From the NCBI RefSeq assembly GCF_006159205.1, contig NZ_CP040812.1:2914001-2978000 (forward strand): a stretch of DNA of 64,000 bases, in the 5' to 3' direction. Origin of the DNA: Antarcticibacterium flavum. GTDB taxonomy: Bacteria; Bacteroidota; Bacteroidia; Flavobacteriales; Flavobacteriaceae. Made by a program: the position numbers and the translations under genes. Positions 45,012 to 53,510 of the stretch are shown one piece after another; the stretch's first letter is position 1; every line of letters begins with the position of its first letter. The notes beneath the pieces were generated by a model. The model did no database searches, had not been told where the DNA came from, and was given only the letters and a program-made list of their open reading frames with translations.

Positions 45012-45674
45012 TTATCTCCTTTTATCCCCAGACCCTTCATCAAAAGCAATTAAATTAAACAATTCCCGCATCCGGCTTCTAACCCGGTTTCCATAACGCT
45101 CTTCCAGTTCTTCCGCATTGAGGTTCGTAGTTGCATGGGTTTTGATTTTCTGTTTGCTTTGAAGAAAAAGATCGTGCCTGGAGAGAAGGACTTCACCCAT
45201 GACATTACAATCTTTGCCATAGAACCTTCCCGGAGGTTCTACACCTAAATCATCAAAACAATAGAACCTGGAGTTTCCGTAATCTTCAATAGTTTTATAT
45301 CCCAGATGGTTAAAACTAAAGGTCACGTTACGGCAGGGGATCATCTCGTATGGCCGTTGCAGGGGCACAAGGTGACGAAGGAGTTTCATTAATGTGGTTT
45401 TTCCACATCCCACAGGACCGGAGAGTAAAAGACCTTTTTCAACATCTATTCCGAATTTCTTGCAAATCGTTTTGTCTTTGATAAAATATGAACATAGCTT
45501 AAGTAAAATATTCCTGTCCTCTTTGTAGAGCTTAAATTTTTCGCCAAAAAGAAGTTTTCCCTTAGCATTGAGATATACCAGGATTTTTGGAAAATCATAG
45601 TTCATGGATTTGCCATCAAATTTTCCAATGGAAAACTCTACGCCACCTTCCATAATTTTAGAGGGGTTGTCCAT
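45012..45674 (-). CDS. DnaC/IstB-like AAA ATPase
   Basis: This 220-residue protein has Walker A LLLSGPVGCGKTTLM (Gly86-Thr93) and Walker B RFYCFDDLGVEP, then HATTNLNAEELEERYGNRVRSRM, which contains sensor 1 and the arginine finger of DnaC-type helicase loaders. It overlaps the upstream gene by 17 bp. The pair is common near the right end of flavobacterial ICEs and probably supports replication of the excised circle. Confidence 0.82.
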   Translation of the reverse strand: MDNPSKIMEGGVEFSIGKFDGKSMNYDFPKILVYLNAKGKLLFGEKFKLYKEDRNILLKLCSYFIKDKTICKKFGIDVEKGLLLSGPVGCGKTTLMKLLRHLVPLQRPYEMIPCRNVTFSFNHLGYKTIEDYGNSRFYCFDDLGVEPPGRFYGKDCNVMGEVLLSRHDLFLQSKQKIKTHATTNLNAEELEERYGNRVRSRMRELFNLIAFDEGSGDKRR

Positions 45675-46410
45675 AGTCTTTCATTTTGGTAGTTTTAAGG
45701 TTGTCCCGATTTTGGGATGTTCTCTTTTTTATTTGGCTGTTTTGTGAGCCAAATAATTCAACACGGTCCATCCAGGTTATTGCTACTGCCTGCCAATTTT
45801 TAATCTCTTGTTCATCGCTGGTTTTCCAGTTTTTTCTCTGGTAGTATTCGAAAAATTTATTCCCTTCTTCAGCAGAAAAACTTTTTTCTGTAAAAAATAA
45901 TAAAACCGCCTGCAGGTCCTTTGGCTGTTTATTTTTGTTTATTTGTTTAGAATTGTTTATATAAGGTACCAATGCTTGTCCACCTATGGGACGGTGGCGG
46001 TCCATTACTTGTTCAGAAATGGGACTGCTCCGGCTCACTGCCGGGTCGCTGGTGGGACGGTGTTGATCGGCCAATTTTTCTAAGAGTAGATCACAATCTT
46101 CTTCAAACACTTCTTTTTTCACTCTAATAGTAGTCATCCTTATTTTGCTGCCTTTGTAGGGATTGTTGGAAGGTAAATAAGAGAGGTATCCCCATTGATG
46201 CATTTCAACAATACATCTATGATAGGTAGATTTCGAACCGATTTTGGCTACTTGCATAAGTTCTCTTCGGTTCACAAAAAATTCTGCTGCAAATCGGCTG
46301 CTGTTCCATTCCTGGAACAAAGCCATATAGAGGCTTATATGAGTAGGGTTGAGACGATCATCAAAGTAGAACTTTTCAAAAGCCGAGTTCAGTTGCTTTA
46401 TGTAATTCAT
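45658..46410 (-). CDS. Winged-helix replication-type protein
   Basis: This 250-residue protein starts MNYIKQLNSAFEKFYFDDRLNP and contains a winged-helix-like block (RRELMQVAKIGSKSTYHRCI, then MHQWGYLSYLPS). A basic linker follows, then a C-terminal domain (FFTEKSFSAEEGNKFFEYYQRKNWKT, split in two) similar to DnaD-type primosome proteins. It overlaps the DnaC-like gene by 17 bp, so the two likely act together in replication initiation of the element. Confidence 0.68.
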   Translation of the reverse strand: MNYIKQLNSAFEKFYFDDRLNPTHISLYMALFQEWNSSRFAAEFFVNRRELMQVAKIGSKSTYHRCIVEMHQWGYLSYLPSNNPYKGSKIRMTTIRVKKEVFEEDCDLLLEKLADQHRPTSDPAVSRSSPISEQVMDRHRPIGGQALVPYINNSKQINKNKQPKDLQAVLLFFTEKSFSAEEGNKFFEYYQRKNWKTSDEQEIKNWQAVAITWMDRVELFGSQNSQIKKRTSQNRDNLKTTKMKDYGQPL

Positions 46411-46411
46411 C

Positions 46412-46696
46412 TTAGTAATCGAATTTGTTTTGTACCCGGTTGGCAGTCATTACTTTCTGTATTTCCTCGGCATCATAGTAAATAATACCCCCAATTTTTG
46501 TGTAGGGCAGGGTGCCATTGATCCTTAAATTCTGAAGAGTCCCGGGGCTCACCTGGAGGAGATCCATGACATCAGAAGATTTGAGATATCGCTTTAAAGT
46601 TCCAGAAGTTTGTTTTGCTAGGATACTTTTAATTTCCTCAAGTAATTCCATTTTGAATTCCCGAAGATCGTCGGTGGTAATAATAGTTGTTGGCAT
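46412..46696 (-). CDS. Excisionase-like HTH protein
   Basis: The start is the ATG at 46696 (MPTTIITTDDLREF); the longer frame begins inside a leader inverted repeat. The 94-residue protein carries a MerR/HTH_17-type domain (YLKSSDVMDLLQVSPGTLQ, then GTLPYTKIGGIIYYDAEEI), the family of excisionase-like proteins at the ends of CTnDOT-type elements. It precedes the replication-type gene by 1 bp. No integrase gene is found beside it. Confidence 0.82.
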   Translation of the reverse strand: MPTTIITTDDLREFKMELLEEIKSILAKQTSGTLKRYLKSSDVMDLLQVSPGTLQNLRINGTLPYTKIGGIIYYDAEEIQKVMTANRVQNKFDY

Positions 46697-46722
46697 ATAA
46701 GTACAGTTTTTAAAGAAAGAGA

Positions 46723-46754
46723 CTACCAAACGGTTAATACTTTTTAGTTGGTAG
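46723..46754. repeat. Inverted repeat in the leader of the HTH gene
   Basis: CTACCAA (46723-46729) and TTGGTAG (46748-46754) are perfect 7-bp arms around 18 bp, 27-58 bp upstream of the HTH gene start on the minus strand. It may be an operator or leader structure. Confidence 0.4.
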
Positions 46755-46821
46755 CCCCTTTCAGGATTTGACTTTCGTTCTACAAATTTGGAGAGGTTTA
46801 ATGAGATTTATTCCCTAGTTC

Positions 46822-46836
46822 TACCGTAGTACGGTA
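46822..46836. promoter_or_regulatory. Palindromic operator-like site
   Basis: TACCGTA, one G, TACGGTA: perfect 7-bp arms with a single central base. It lies about 130 bp upstream of the excisionase-like HTH gene, and no other gene is near. It is a likely binding site for a dimeric regulator of the element's right-end operon. Confidence 0.45.
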
Positions 46837-47544
46837 AAAGTTTAACATCTTGAAATATGAGGTATTTTGGACGGATTTTATCTCGTGTTTTTGATTCTAT
46901 ATGCTCAAATAGTATCAAAATATATTGAAATCAGGAAAAAATATTTATTCGGTATTTCGACCTGACTACGTTTTTTGACTTGTGTGAAAGGCGGAAATTC
47001 TTTGCTCTAATTTATTTTAATAGGATGAATGTAGCTATTAGGTAAACAAATTGCGTCTTGCTTTTTATCCGAATCTTCAGATCTTGATGGGTTTTACCGA
47101 ACTATCAGAACCTGCTTCTTCTTTGGTTCAGCTTATTTCAACCATAGTAAAATGGAAGTTGTTTTTAGAAATTGCGGCAGGTCTGAACCAGAAAAATATT
47201 CTGTACCTGTCTCTCTTCAGGAAAATTTCAATGTCGGAAATGAGGTAATAGGAAAAACCGTTGATGGAAACAGCAACTATAATGATAAGCTTTAGGTTTT
47301 GCTATGGTTGTCATTTTGGCAGGTAATTTTAGTAAAAACTCAGCTTTACCTTCAGGAACTCCAAACAAAGAATTAGAACAACATAACTCCAGGCACTTAC
47401 GTTTACAGGTTAGGGTAAAATTTCAGGATTTGATCCGTTCTATAGATCCTTTTAACACGTAAATTAACATGTGGTTAACTTTTTTCTATAGATTAATGAT
47501 TTAAATTCTAAGAGAACTGAATTAACTTCTAAAATATTTTAAAT
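46837..47544. other. Non-coding or decayed stretch at the right end of the ICE
   Basis: About 700 bp hold no intact gene. A plus-strand frame from 47051 to 47248 and another frame around 47081-47295 are open but lack recognisable domains and switch frames, which suggests an eroded gene. No copy of the tRNA-fMet 3' end or of AGGTACAACAT was found here, so the right attachment site is not visible. Confidence 0.45.
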
Positions 47545-48858
47545 ATGAAAAACAGACTATTCTTCTTCCTAATTAGTCTCGGGATTTTGCACCCTGGTTT
47601 CTCTCAGGAAAAGGTGGGGCTGGAACTGTTGGCTGACAATTTTGTTTCTCCGGTGGCATTGGTTGAATCTCCCGACGATTCTGGAAGATATTTTATTGTG
47701 GATCAGGTTGGGGTAATAAGAGTACACACCCCCCGGAAAGGTGTTTTACAGAAACCTTTTTTGGATCTTAAGGAAAAAATAGTTCCCCTTAAGGACGAAC
47801 ACGAGGAGAGAGGGCTGCTCGGGCTTGCTTTTCATCCCGAATATAGCAAGAACGGCAGATTTTTCGTGCACTACAGTGCGCCACTGAGTGAGGATGGTCC
47901 TGAAAATTGGGATCATACCAGCCACATTTCTGAATTCCGGGTTTCTCAGGACAATCCGGAAATGGCCGATAAGTCTTCAGAAAAGATTATTATGAAGGTT
48001 CATCAGCCACAGGATAATCATAATGCCGGAACCCTGGCCTTTGGCCCGGATAATTACCTTTACATTGCCCTTGGAGACGGTGGAGGGGCAAACGATATTG
48101 ACAGGGGACATGTACCAGATTGGTATGACGAAAACGCAGGAGGAAACGGGCAAAATGTAGAGCAGACTTTACTTGGAAGTATTTTAAGAATAAATGTTGA
48201 CGGTGATTCTCCCTACAGTATTCCGGATGATAATCCCTTTGTAGGAAAAGACGGAATGGATGAGATCTATGCCTATGGACTTAGGAATCCTTACCGGTTC
48301 TCATTTGATATGAAGGGGAACAATGATCTCATTGCCGGTGATGCGGGACAGGTACTTTGGGAAGAAGTAAGTTTGATTAAAAAGGGTGGCAATTACGGAT
48401 GGAATGTAAAAGAAGGAACTCACTGCTTTAATGCCTATAACAATGACAAGGAGAAGGAGGAATGTCCTGAAGAAGATAAGATGGGCAATCCTTTAATAGA
48501 TCCCGTCATCGAATTTAAACAAGGCGGTACGGATCATGGAGGTAAAGGCCTTGTGGTGATAGGTGGTTATGTCTATAGAGGTAAAGTAGTTGAAAACCTG
48601 CCGGGAAAATATATTTTCGGGACCTGGACACAACAACATGGTAAACCTGCAGGAGCTATGTTTGTGGCAACTCCAAAAGAGACCGGAATGTGGGATTTTA
48701 AAGAGCTGGAAATTGCTCAAACCAATTCTACCTCAATCGGGCATTATTTGCTTTCTTTTGGGCAAAATAAGGAGGGAGAGATGTTTGTTCTTACAACAGA
48801 TGAAAATGGACCTGTAGGTAATACAGGTAAAGTTTTTAAAATTGTATCAGGAAATTAA
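47545..48858 (+). CDS. PQQ-dependent sugar dehydrogenase (glucose/sorbosone dehydrogenase family)
   Basis: This 437-residue secreted enzyme has a signal peptide (MKNRLFFFLISLGILHPGFSQ) and the six-bladed propeller motifs of soluble aldose dehydrogenases: VALVESPDDSGRYFIVDQ, ERGLLGLAFHPEY, HNAGTLAFGPDNYLYIALGDGGG, YAYGLRNPYRFSFD and GKGLVVIGGYVYRG. It would oxidise sugars in the periplasm using PQQ, although PQQ is not made by most Flavobacteriia and must be acquired. It is monocistronic and ends at a bidirectional terminator. The substrate is unknown. Confidence 0.88.
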   Translation: MKNRLFFFLISLGILHPGFSQEKVGLELLADNFVSPVALVESPDDSGRYFIVDQVGVIRVHTPRKGVLQKPFLDLKEKIVPLKDEHEERGLLGLAFHPEYSKNGRFFVHYSAPLSEDGPENWDHTSHISEFRVSQDNPEMADKSSEKIIMKVHQPQDNHNAGTLAFGPDNYLYIALGDGGGANDIDRGHVPDWYDENAGGNGQNVEQTLLGSILRINVDGDSPYSIPDDNPFVGKDGMDEIYAYGLRNPYRFSFDMKGNNDLIAGDAGQVLWEEVSLIKKGGNYGWNVKEGTHCFNAYNNDKEKEECPEEDKMGNPLIDPVIEFKQGGTDHGGKGLVVIGGYVYRGKVVENLPGKYIFGTWTQQHGKPAGAMFVATPKETGMWDFKELEIAQTNSTSIGHYLLSFGQNKEGEMFVLTTDENGPVGNTGKVFKIVSGN

Positions 48859-48884
48859 AATTTTCAGCGGGTCCTCATGAAAAA

Positions 48885-48915
48885 AGAAAACCACCCTTCT
48901 TTGGAGTGGTTTTCT
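48885..48915. terminator. Bidirectional terminator
   Basis: AGAAAACCAC (48885-48894) and GTGGTTTTCT (48906-48915) form a perfect 10-bp stem with A-runs and T-runs on either side. It lies between the convergent sugar dehydrogenase and TonB receptor genes and can serve both. Confidence 0.85.
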
Positions 48916-48928
48916 TATTATTTATAGA

Positions 48929-51295
48929 TCATATTTTAAATGATAAAGTTGCTCCGTAGGTGGCGGGATTACCCAGGTGAACTGCACCAAAGTCGTACCC
49001 ATAACTAACATACTTTTTGTCAAAAATATTACGGCCCCAAACCATGAGCTTCATATCCTGGTAGGAGACACCAATATTCCCATTGTACAGGTTGTAAGGC
49101 TCCTGCCTTAGATTATTTGCAAGATCAAAATACTGTTCTCCCAGGTACTTCCACTCTGCACGGGTTATAAAATTCCATTTATCCCCAGGTCCAAAATCTA
49201 AATTATATTGAAGGGCGAACATGGAAGTTACTTCCGGTGTATAGATCTGGTTATTTTCCTGCAGGTTTGCCTCATTACCATCTTGTGCTATAAGGAGCGA
49301 TTTGTAACTCGCATCAGTAAAGCCAAGGTCATAACTCAATTCAAGGCCACGGGTGAGCAAGGCACGAACTTCTATTTCACAGCCTTTGCTCGTAAGGCTT
49401 CCGGTGTTTCGTGTTATGATTACACCATCGGGCAATACTAAAGTTGGCACCTGTACGTCTTTCACATCCGTAAAGAAAAGAGTAGCATTTACCAAAAGCC
49501 TATTTTCCCAAAATGAGTTTTTTGTACCTATTTCATAGTTGTTGCTGAATTCAGGTTGAAACACAAATAAAGGTGGCTGGGAAGGATCTGTGCTCAAAGG
49601 TGTAAGTCCGCCGGCTCTGAACCCACGGCTGTAGGTAAGGAAGATGAGATTTTCCTCTGAAAGATCATAAGTTAAACCTAATTTTGGTGAGAAAGCATTG
49701 AAACTTGCAGTAGCCGTTGAATCGCTTTGATATTCGAATTGTGGTTCGTTATCAGAATCCAGCTGGTATTCTCCCAGCACCGATTGCTTTCTGTATTCGT
49801 GATCGTATCTTAGCCCGGCTATAACTCCGATTTTATTTGTGACCTGATAATTTAGCTGCCCAAAAAAAGCAATTCCTTTACCTGTTGATTCTGTGGTATT
49901 AATAAGCGAGTAATTTGTTTGTTCAGACCCTATTGAGGCTGCATCTTCACCAAAGTGTGTCGCTTGTTTTACCGGGCTTTCCTGGTAGAACATATAAGTT
50001 CCTGCTGTCCAATCCAGGTCTCTCCAGGGACCTTTTGTGGAGGAGAATTTAAACTCCTGAGTAGCTACTTTCACGGTATTCCAGTCTTTTCCATAGTTAT
50101 TAATGATCGACAAAGCATCCAGAGGGGAAAAGTCGGCATCAATTGGAGTTTCATAATACCTATAATTCTGTTGATAAGCAGTTTGCGAACTAAAATTGAC
50201 ATTTTTCCCTTTATGATCGATTACCAAAGAAGTATTGAACGTATTGTCCTTCATGGTGGAAATCTCGTTTTGATTTAAAATGTAGGGATCTTCAAAAGCA
50301 GCCTCAATCCCCATGTTTAAGGGGAAAGCTCCTTTATTTTCCGCGGTAAAATGTTTGAAATTAATAGTTGCATCCCAGGTGGAGCTGAAGAGGTACTTAA
50401 GGTAATAATTTCCTGAAAAATTAAATTGATCATCATAGCTTGAACCAGTGTAATCATTCGTATAAAATCCATTTCTCTCTTCATAAAGGCCAGCCGCTCC
50501 TAAAAAGAATTTCTTTCCCAAAGGAGTTCTAATTCCTGCCATGTGTCGCTGTTGTTTATAATTTCCAACTGAAGCCTCTCCAAAGACAGCTGTTTCATTT
50601 TCAGGTTTTTTGGTAATGATATTGATAACCCCGCCCATAGCATTTCTTCCGTAAAGAGTTCCTTGCGGCCCCCGTAAAACTTCAATCCTTTCAATGTCAA
50701 AAAGCTGGGTGATATATGTATCCAGGTTATACTGATTCACGCCGTCAATATAAGTGGCAATTGCAGGATCATAAGAAGTCGTGACAATTCCTCTTATTGA
50801 AGTCACTGTTCTGCGATCGCCAGGATCACTTGCGTAGAGGTTTGGGGAAATGGCTGTAAAATCATTTACATTCCGGATCTGGCTCTGCTCCACATTTCCA
50901 GCAGAAAGGCTTGTAATGCTAAGGGGGATGTCCTGAATATTTTCCTCTCTTTTTTGAGCAGTTACCACTACCGTCTCCAGTCGTTTCAAGTCTGATTCGA
51001 TAACCAACCTTATTTCTTCTGTTTCAGAATTAAACTGAAAGCTTTTAAATGTGGTAGTGAAGCCCGACTTTTTAGCAGTTAGAACGTAGCGGCCATACGG
51101 AACTTCAAGAAAACGAAATTTTCCATCATAATCGGATCTTGTCGAAAAAGCAGTATTAAGTATTTCAACCTGTACATTGTTAACAGCAGCTCCATTTTTA
51201 TCTACTACCGTGCCTTCGAGAACCAGACTTGTTTGGCCGTAGGTAGAAAAATTAAATAGCAACAAGAAGAGAGTAAGGGTGAAAAATTTCATCAT
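48929..51295 (-). CDS. TonB-dependent outer membrane receptor
   Basis: This 788-residue receptor has a signal peptide (MMKFFTLTLFLLLFNFSTYGQ), an N-terminal carboxypeptidase-regulatory-like domain (LEGTVVDKNGAAVNNVQVEI), a TonB-box/plug region (ETVVVTAQKREENIQDIPLS; LRGPQGTLYGRNAMGGVIN) and a 22-strand barrel ending in YGATLSFKI. No SusD partner follows, so it is a single-component receptor, in the style of siderophore or small-ligand uptake rather than polysaccharide import. The AQKREENIQDIPLS plug type is frequent in receptors with unknown ligands. The nearby copper genes may be coincidental. Confidence 0.9.
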   Translation of the reverse strand: MMKFFTLTLFLLLFNFSTYGQTSLVLEGTVVDKNGAAVNNVQVEILNTAFSTRSDYDGKFRFLEVPYGRYVLTAKKSGFTTTFKSFQFNSETEEIRLVIESDLKRLETVVVTAQKREENIQDIPLSITSLSAGNVEQSQIRNVNDFTAISPNLYASDPGDRRTVTSIRGIVTTSYDPAIATYIDGVNQYNLDTYITQLFDIERIEVLRGPQGTLYGRNAMGGVINIITKKPENETAVFGEASVGNYKQQRHMAGIRTPLGKKFFLGAAGLYEERNGFYTNDYTGSSYDDQFNFSGNYYLKYLFSSTWDATINFKHFTAENKGAFPLNMGIEAAFEDPYILNQNEISTMKDNTFNTSLVIDHKGKNVNFSSQTAYQQNYRYYETPIDADFSPLDALSIINNYGKDWNTVKVATQEFKFSSTKGPWRDLDWTAGTYMFYQESPVKQATHFGEDAASIGSEQTNYSLINTTESTGKGIAFFGQLNYQVTNKIGVIAGLRYDHEYRKQSVLGEYQLDSDNEPQFEYQSDSTATASFNAFSPKLGLTYDLSEENLIFLTYSRGFRAGGLTPLSTDPSQPPLFVFQPEFSNNYEIGTKNSFWENRLLVNATLFFTDVKDVQVPTLVLPDGVIITRNTGSLTSKGCEIEVRALLTRGLELSYDLGFTDASYKSLLIAQDGNEANLQENNQIYTPEVTSMFALQYNLDFGPGDKWNFITRAEWKYLGEQYFDLANNLRQEPYNLYNGNIGVSYQDMKLMVWGRNIFDKKYVSYGYDFGAVHLGNPATYGATLSFKI

Positions 51296-51334
51296 TTGAA
51301 ATTTATATTTTTAGTTTCAGAGCTACATTAAAAA

Positions 51335-51352
51335 GAAAGGGATTTCCCTTTC
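51335..51352 (-). promoter_or_regulatory. Leader hairpin of the TonB receptor gene
   Basis: GAAAGGGA (51335-51342), TT, TCCCTTTC (51345-51352): a perfect 8-bp palindrome about 40 bp upstream of the start codon. It could be an operator or an mRNA hairpin. Nothing else is evident in 51296-51579. Confidence 0.4.
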
Positions 51353-51579
51353 GAAAGATTAAAAGCAAACATAAAATTGCTTCGGAGGATAAATAGAATC
51401 CAGGGCAAGGGATTTTCGTTATTTAAATGTAGAAAAACTGAAGCATGAAAAAGAAGGATAAGAACCAGTTCATATCATTCACCTACGGTGAAATAGGGAG
51501 ACGAATAATGAACAGGAGGTCATAAGTCCATCACTATTTTAACTGGGCTTTGTTTGAATTTGTATGAAAAGGAAATTAT

Positions 51580-52071
51580 TTAATCTTCCCTGTTTTCAAG
51601 CCGGTAGATTATTTTTTTCATTTCCGCAATCTCTCTTAACTGGGCCTCAATGATTTCCTCTGCCAGTTTTTTTGCTTCCGGGTCGTTAATATCAGCTCTC
51701 TTACTGGTTAGAACAGCGATTGAGTGATGTGGTATCATTGCCTTCATCCACAGCACATCTCCAACTGGTTCCTGAGCCCTTACCAATCCTAAAGCACCAA
51801 TAAAAATTATAAAACTCCCTGCGTATATAGCAATATTCTTTTTTCGGTTTTTATACATACCCAGCATCACGGTAAGCATAATTACAGCCATTGCGCAAAT
51901 CCCGAGTAGTGCCATATAAAATCTTGTAATACTAAAATAGAGGTGATCCCATTCATAAGTGTTCATATACATAGTTATGTACATGGCAATAAATGAAAGA
52001 ACCAACATAGTAATGAATTTGCTATACATCCCCTTTTTCATTCCTTCGTGTTTTTTATCTTTTTGATCCAT
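51580..52071 (-). CDS. DUF305 membrane protein
   Basis: This 163-residue protein has three membrane helices (about residues 17-36, 45-72 and 80-98) and then the DUF305 signature WMKAMIPHHSIAVLTSKRA with two adjacent histidines. The C-terminal helix is charged (AEEIIEAQLREIAEMKKIIYRL). DUF305 proteins recur in copper-resistance clusters and are thought to bind metals. It lies 37 bp after a DUF3347 lipoprotein gene on the same strand. Confidence 0.85.
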   Translation of the reverse strand: MDQKDKKHEGMKKGMYSKFITMLVLSFIAMYITMYMNTYEWDHLYFSITRFYMALLGICAMAVIMLTVMLGMYKNRKKNIAIYAGSFIIFIGALGLVRAQEPVGDVLWMKAMIPHHSIAVLTSKRADINDPEAKKLAEEIIEAQLREIAEMKKIIYRLENRED

Positions 52072-52108
52072 TGTTTTTGAAATTATAGTTTGTTAATTAA
52101 AAGTTCTT

Positions 52109-52642
52109 TTATTTCGAAATGGTTTTTTCTACTGATCCACAATTAGGCATTTTTTCACCGAAATACGGATTGGAAATTTCTTTTACGGAGGAATACCAAT
52201 ATGCTCCTTTATTATCAAAAGCCATTGGACAAAACTGTTTGTAAATCGTACCTCCTGAAAGAGCTTCTTCAAACATCGGCCCGATTTCTTCAGTAAATTG
52301 GGCAAACAACTTCCTTTGAGCTTCAATATCATCTGTCTCTGAAATAGATTGAGCGATCCCTTTCATTTGAACTCTTTCTTCAGTTAAAATCTCTGCAATA
52401 TCCCCAGCAGATTGTTGGACCTGATCTGCATCAGATGCAGTCAATGCCATTTTCATTGTAAGATAATGGTGCCATATTGCACCAGTCATTCCATCAATAA
52501 ATTCCTGGTCAGCAATATCAGCAGTCTCTTTTGCTTCCTGCTCAACTTCTTCCGGAGTATTTACTTCCACCGATTGATTTTCTTTGCACCCCATAAAGGC
52601 TGTAAGGAGTAAAAATACTATTGTTGTTTTAAGTGTCTTCAT
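52109..52642 (-). CDS. DUF3347 lipoprotein, copper-cluster type
   Basis: This 177-residue protein has a lipobox (LLTAFMGC) and the DUF3347 region. A helical bundle (FIDGMTGAIWHHYLTMKMAL) is followed by the metal-site-like end KQFCPMAFDNKGAYW, SNPYFGEKMPNCGSV, with one Cys-Pro-Met and one later Cys. Two more copies of this module occur in the window, one fused to the CusB-like adaptor. It forms an operon with the DUF305 gene and is divergent from the efflux operon. Confidence 0.85.
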   Translation of the reverse strand: MKTLKTTIVFLLLTAFMGCKENQSVEVNTPEEVEQEAKETADIADQEFIDGMTGAIWHHYLTMKMALTASDADQVQQSAGDIAEILTEERVQMKGIAQSISETDDIEAQRKLFAQFTEEIGPMFEEALSGGTIYKQFCPMAFDNKGAYWYSSVKEISNPYFGEKMPNCGSVEKTISK

Positions 52643-52863
52643 TATAACAATTGTTTTTAGTTCATAAAATGGAAAAAGAATTAAAAAACGGGTATTGGTT
52701 ACTTTTCCCCTCCTTTTCTTTTTAGAAAAGATCTCCTAAAAGAGCAACACTATGGCTCCGCATGAGCAAGTTAAAAACTGTCTAAGAAGCATTCCAAGAG
52801 CTTAACAGTTGTTTAACAAAAATGCTCCCCGGGATTACCCGTGTTTTTTTACAAAAGTTTATC

Positions 52864-52911
52864 AAATATGATTTTAATCATATTTAGCAAAGAATAGGTG
52901 GTCTATCTTTA
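52864..52911 (+). promoter_or_regulatory. Crp/Fnr-like operator with promoter ahead of the efflux operon
   Basis: AAATATGAT (52864-52872), TTTA, ATCATATTT (52877-52885): perfect 9-bp arms containing TGAT-N4-ATCA, the layout of Fnr-type sites. TATCTTTA (52904-52911), one base off the Bacteroidota -7 consensus, begins 29.5 bp from the palindrome centre. The centre would be near -41, where a class II activator binds. The next gene on the plus strand is the HYC_CC_PP gene at 52991. The rest of 52643-52990 holds only a weak AT-rich hairpin near 52713. Confidence 0.6.
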
Positions 52912-52990
52912 CAATATCACATATCAGCTCCCAAAAGGTATAGTTAAAGGTATACAGAACGGGCACAAGGATAAAAGATAGAACTAAGTA

Positions 52991-53404
52991 ATGAAAACCA
53001 GATTCTATAAAATATCAACTTTTTTATTAGCTCTGCTGGTATTGTTCTCCACCACCTCTTTTACCGTACAAAAACATTTTTGTGGAACTTTTTTAGTGGA
53101 TGCTTCTGTTTTTGGTAAAGCCGAATCCTGTAGTCTGCATGCTCAGAAACCGTTATCTCCCACAATTGAAAGTTTGGAAGAAGGATGCTGTAACGAAGAA
53201 AAATCAACAGTAGAAGGACAAGATGAACTACAGCTGCCTTTAAATATTTTGGACCTTGATGAGCAGGTTTTTCTCGTCTCGTATTTATTTTCTTTTGGCC
53301 AATTCTTTCAGGGGAAAAAGCGTCAGGTAGTTCCCTTTAAAAACTATTGTCCTCCATTGCTGGTTTATGACATTCAATTGCGTAACCAGATTTTTCTTAT
53401 TTGA
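52991..53404 (+). CDS. HYC_CC_PP family protein
   Basis: This 137-residue exported protein has a signal peptide/anchor (about residues 9-26) and the conserved points of the family: His-Phe-Cys (QKHFCGT), Cys-Cys (EEGCCNEEK) and Pro-Pro (KNYCPPLLVYD). These proteins lie upstream of CusA-type pumps in Bacteroidota and probably bind copper. It stands 106 bp before the pump gene. Confidence 0.82.
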   Translation: MKTRFYKISTFLLALLVLFSTTSFTVQKHFCGTFLVDASVFGKAESCSLHAQKPLSPTIESLEEGCCNEEKSTVEGQDELQLPLNILDLDEQVFLVSYLFSFGQFFQGKKRQVVPFKNYCPPLLVYDIQLRNQIFLI

Positions 53405-53426
53405 TTAAGTTTTGATTTCCGGCACC

Positions 53427-53453
53427 CTGTATTTATTCAGATTGTTAATACAG
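53427..53453. repeat. Inverted repeat between HYC_CC_PP and pump genes
   Basis: CTGTATT (53427-53433) and AATACAG (53447-53453) are perfect 7-bp arms around 13 bp. It may be a weak attenuator or an operator for the pump. Confidence 0.35.
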
Positions 53454-53510
53454 TAGGTTTGGAGGGGCCACTTGTTAGGGGTTCATAATCAATTCTTAAT
53501 CAAATTTGTC

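Noticed and set aside
47051..47248. Plus-strand frame of 65 codons
   Set aside because: No recognisable domain, and another frame over the same bases looks equally coding; consistent with decay.
46837..47544. Right attachment site of the ICE
   Set aside because: I looked for a copy of the tRNA-fMet 3' end (GTTCGAGTCCAG...) and of AGGTACAACAT and found none, so no attR is claimed.
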